Shown: piece after piece, positions 63,426 through 64,000 of the stretch
How positions within the stretch are numbered: the first letter of the stretch is position 1
Layout of the letters: each line of letters opens with the position of its first letter
Assembly: GCA_036365455.1 (NCBI GenBank)
Contig: JAWQUS010000021.1
Location: 20,830,001 to 20,894,000, forward strand
Direction: 5' to 3'
Origin: Macrosoma leucophasiata
Lineage: Eukaryota > Arthropoda > Insecta > Lepidoptera > Hedylidae
Length of the DNA stretch: 64,000 bases
Translations under genes and position numbers: made by a program
The notes under the pieces: generated by a model
What the model was told of the DNA's origin: nothing
Database searches by the model: none
What the model saw: the letters and a program-made list of their open reading frames with translations, nothing else

Positions 63426-63674
63426 GAACAACATAATTAAGTCATGAACCAGTCGATTACAGAATCGAGCACAATTTCTTGGCACTGGATGGTAACGACG
63501 AGCACAAATACATGACAGCGGAGCGATAAATAATTATTGATGAGCGGAAGCGAGCACACGATAATATATGCGGACTACAATCGCAGTGACGCACACTGCG
63601 GACTGTTAATGTTCTGTGAATTTCGTTAGTAATGCACGGTAACGTACCTATATTGAAACCTCAACTTTATAGGG

Positions 63675-63960
63675 TTCCGTAGTAAACAAGGAACCCTTAT
63701 AGTTTCGCCATGTCCGTCTGTCTGTCTGTCTGTCCGTCCGCGGTTTAGCGCAAAAACTGTTGGTACTGGTAAACCTGAAATTTGGCACAAATATACACCT
63801 TAATCACGCTGACAAATTGGTAGTCCAAGAACATGAAAAAAAAATATTTAGGGTAAACACCCCAACGTATAACGCGCGGATAGTTTTTAAAATTTTTGAT
63901 TTCCATAGCTCTACCAAAAATGTTATCGATGTCCGAACATCATTTTTCGATTAAGTTAAC
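63675..63960 (+). repeat. Family F element part
   Basis: GGGTTCCGTAGTAAACAAGG, AACCCTTATAGTTTCGCC, a (GTCT)n tract and CGCGGTTTAGCGC match 36300-36480 in reverse. The sequence after 63780 (AAATTTGGCACAAATATACACC) is probably the continuing body. Confidence 0.65.
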
Positions 63961-64000
63961 TGTTACGTTACTTATTTAACTTTAAAATGCAAATTTTCTC

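Overview
The window looks like non-coding sequence from an insect nuclear genome, most likely Lepidoptera. It is AT-rich and packed with degraded short retroposons. No run of intact host genes is visible. Familiar lepidopteran repeat phrases recur, such as the GACTTCGTCC/CAGCTAGT ends, the GGGTTCCGTA and GACAGACAGACA tracts, and the CTACCACCAGTAAAA repeat end. Family names A to H are mine, assigned by internal comparison only.

Four larger retroelements dominate. (1) A Ty3/Gypsy-type LTR retrotransposon on the minus strand (26921-31763) has two identical 161-bp LTRs, gag, and pol with protease, RT, RNase H and a DD35E integrase. It has no env. (2) Immediately beside it is a near full-length CR1/Jockey-group LINE, also minus (about 31850-36100), with ORF1 and an endonuclease-RT ORF2. 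(3) A Penelope-like element (51679-53754) is folded back on itself by ~350-bp inverted repeats and bounded by an 11-bp target duplication. (4) An RTE-like LINE is present as six 5'-truncated copies (18.3, 23.3, 25.7, 46.5, 54.4 and 60.0 kb). In both the LTR element and the CR1-like LINE, the first ORF ends in A-AAA-AAC directly before its stop codon, with the next ORF open in the -1 frame.

Short retroposons fill the rest. Family A is a tRNA-headed SINE whose 3' end resembles that of the RTE-like LINE. Family B is a ~290-bp A-tailed repeat with about 20 copies. Family C is a second tRNA-derived SINE. Family D begins with a hairpin ending CTAGT. Families E, F, G and H are recurring LINE-type tails. 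One family A copy at 18.2-19.3 kb is split by an RTE insertion, and both insertions keep target duplications, so their order is readable.

Local structure is unusual in several places. At 13.2-14.6 kb a tRNA-like sequence sits in a 246-bp perfect palindrome followed by identical 307-bp tandem copies. Five other loci (4.2-5.4, 19.5-20.7, 23.9-24.9, 38.1-39.2 and 41.6-44.5 kb) hold diverged local duplications that match no transposon family here. Four perfect foldbacks of 17-30 bp are scattered through the window.

The only host coding candidate I can support is a GC-rich 90-bp exon at 6889-6978. It starts a protein with a signal-peptide-like N-terminus and is bounded by plausible splice sites. 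If it is real, much of the window may be intron of a large gene. All claims come from reading the sequence; no database search was possible.
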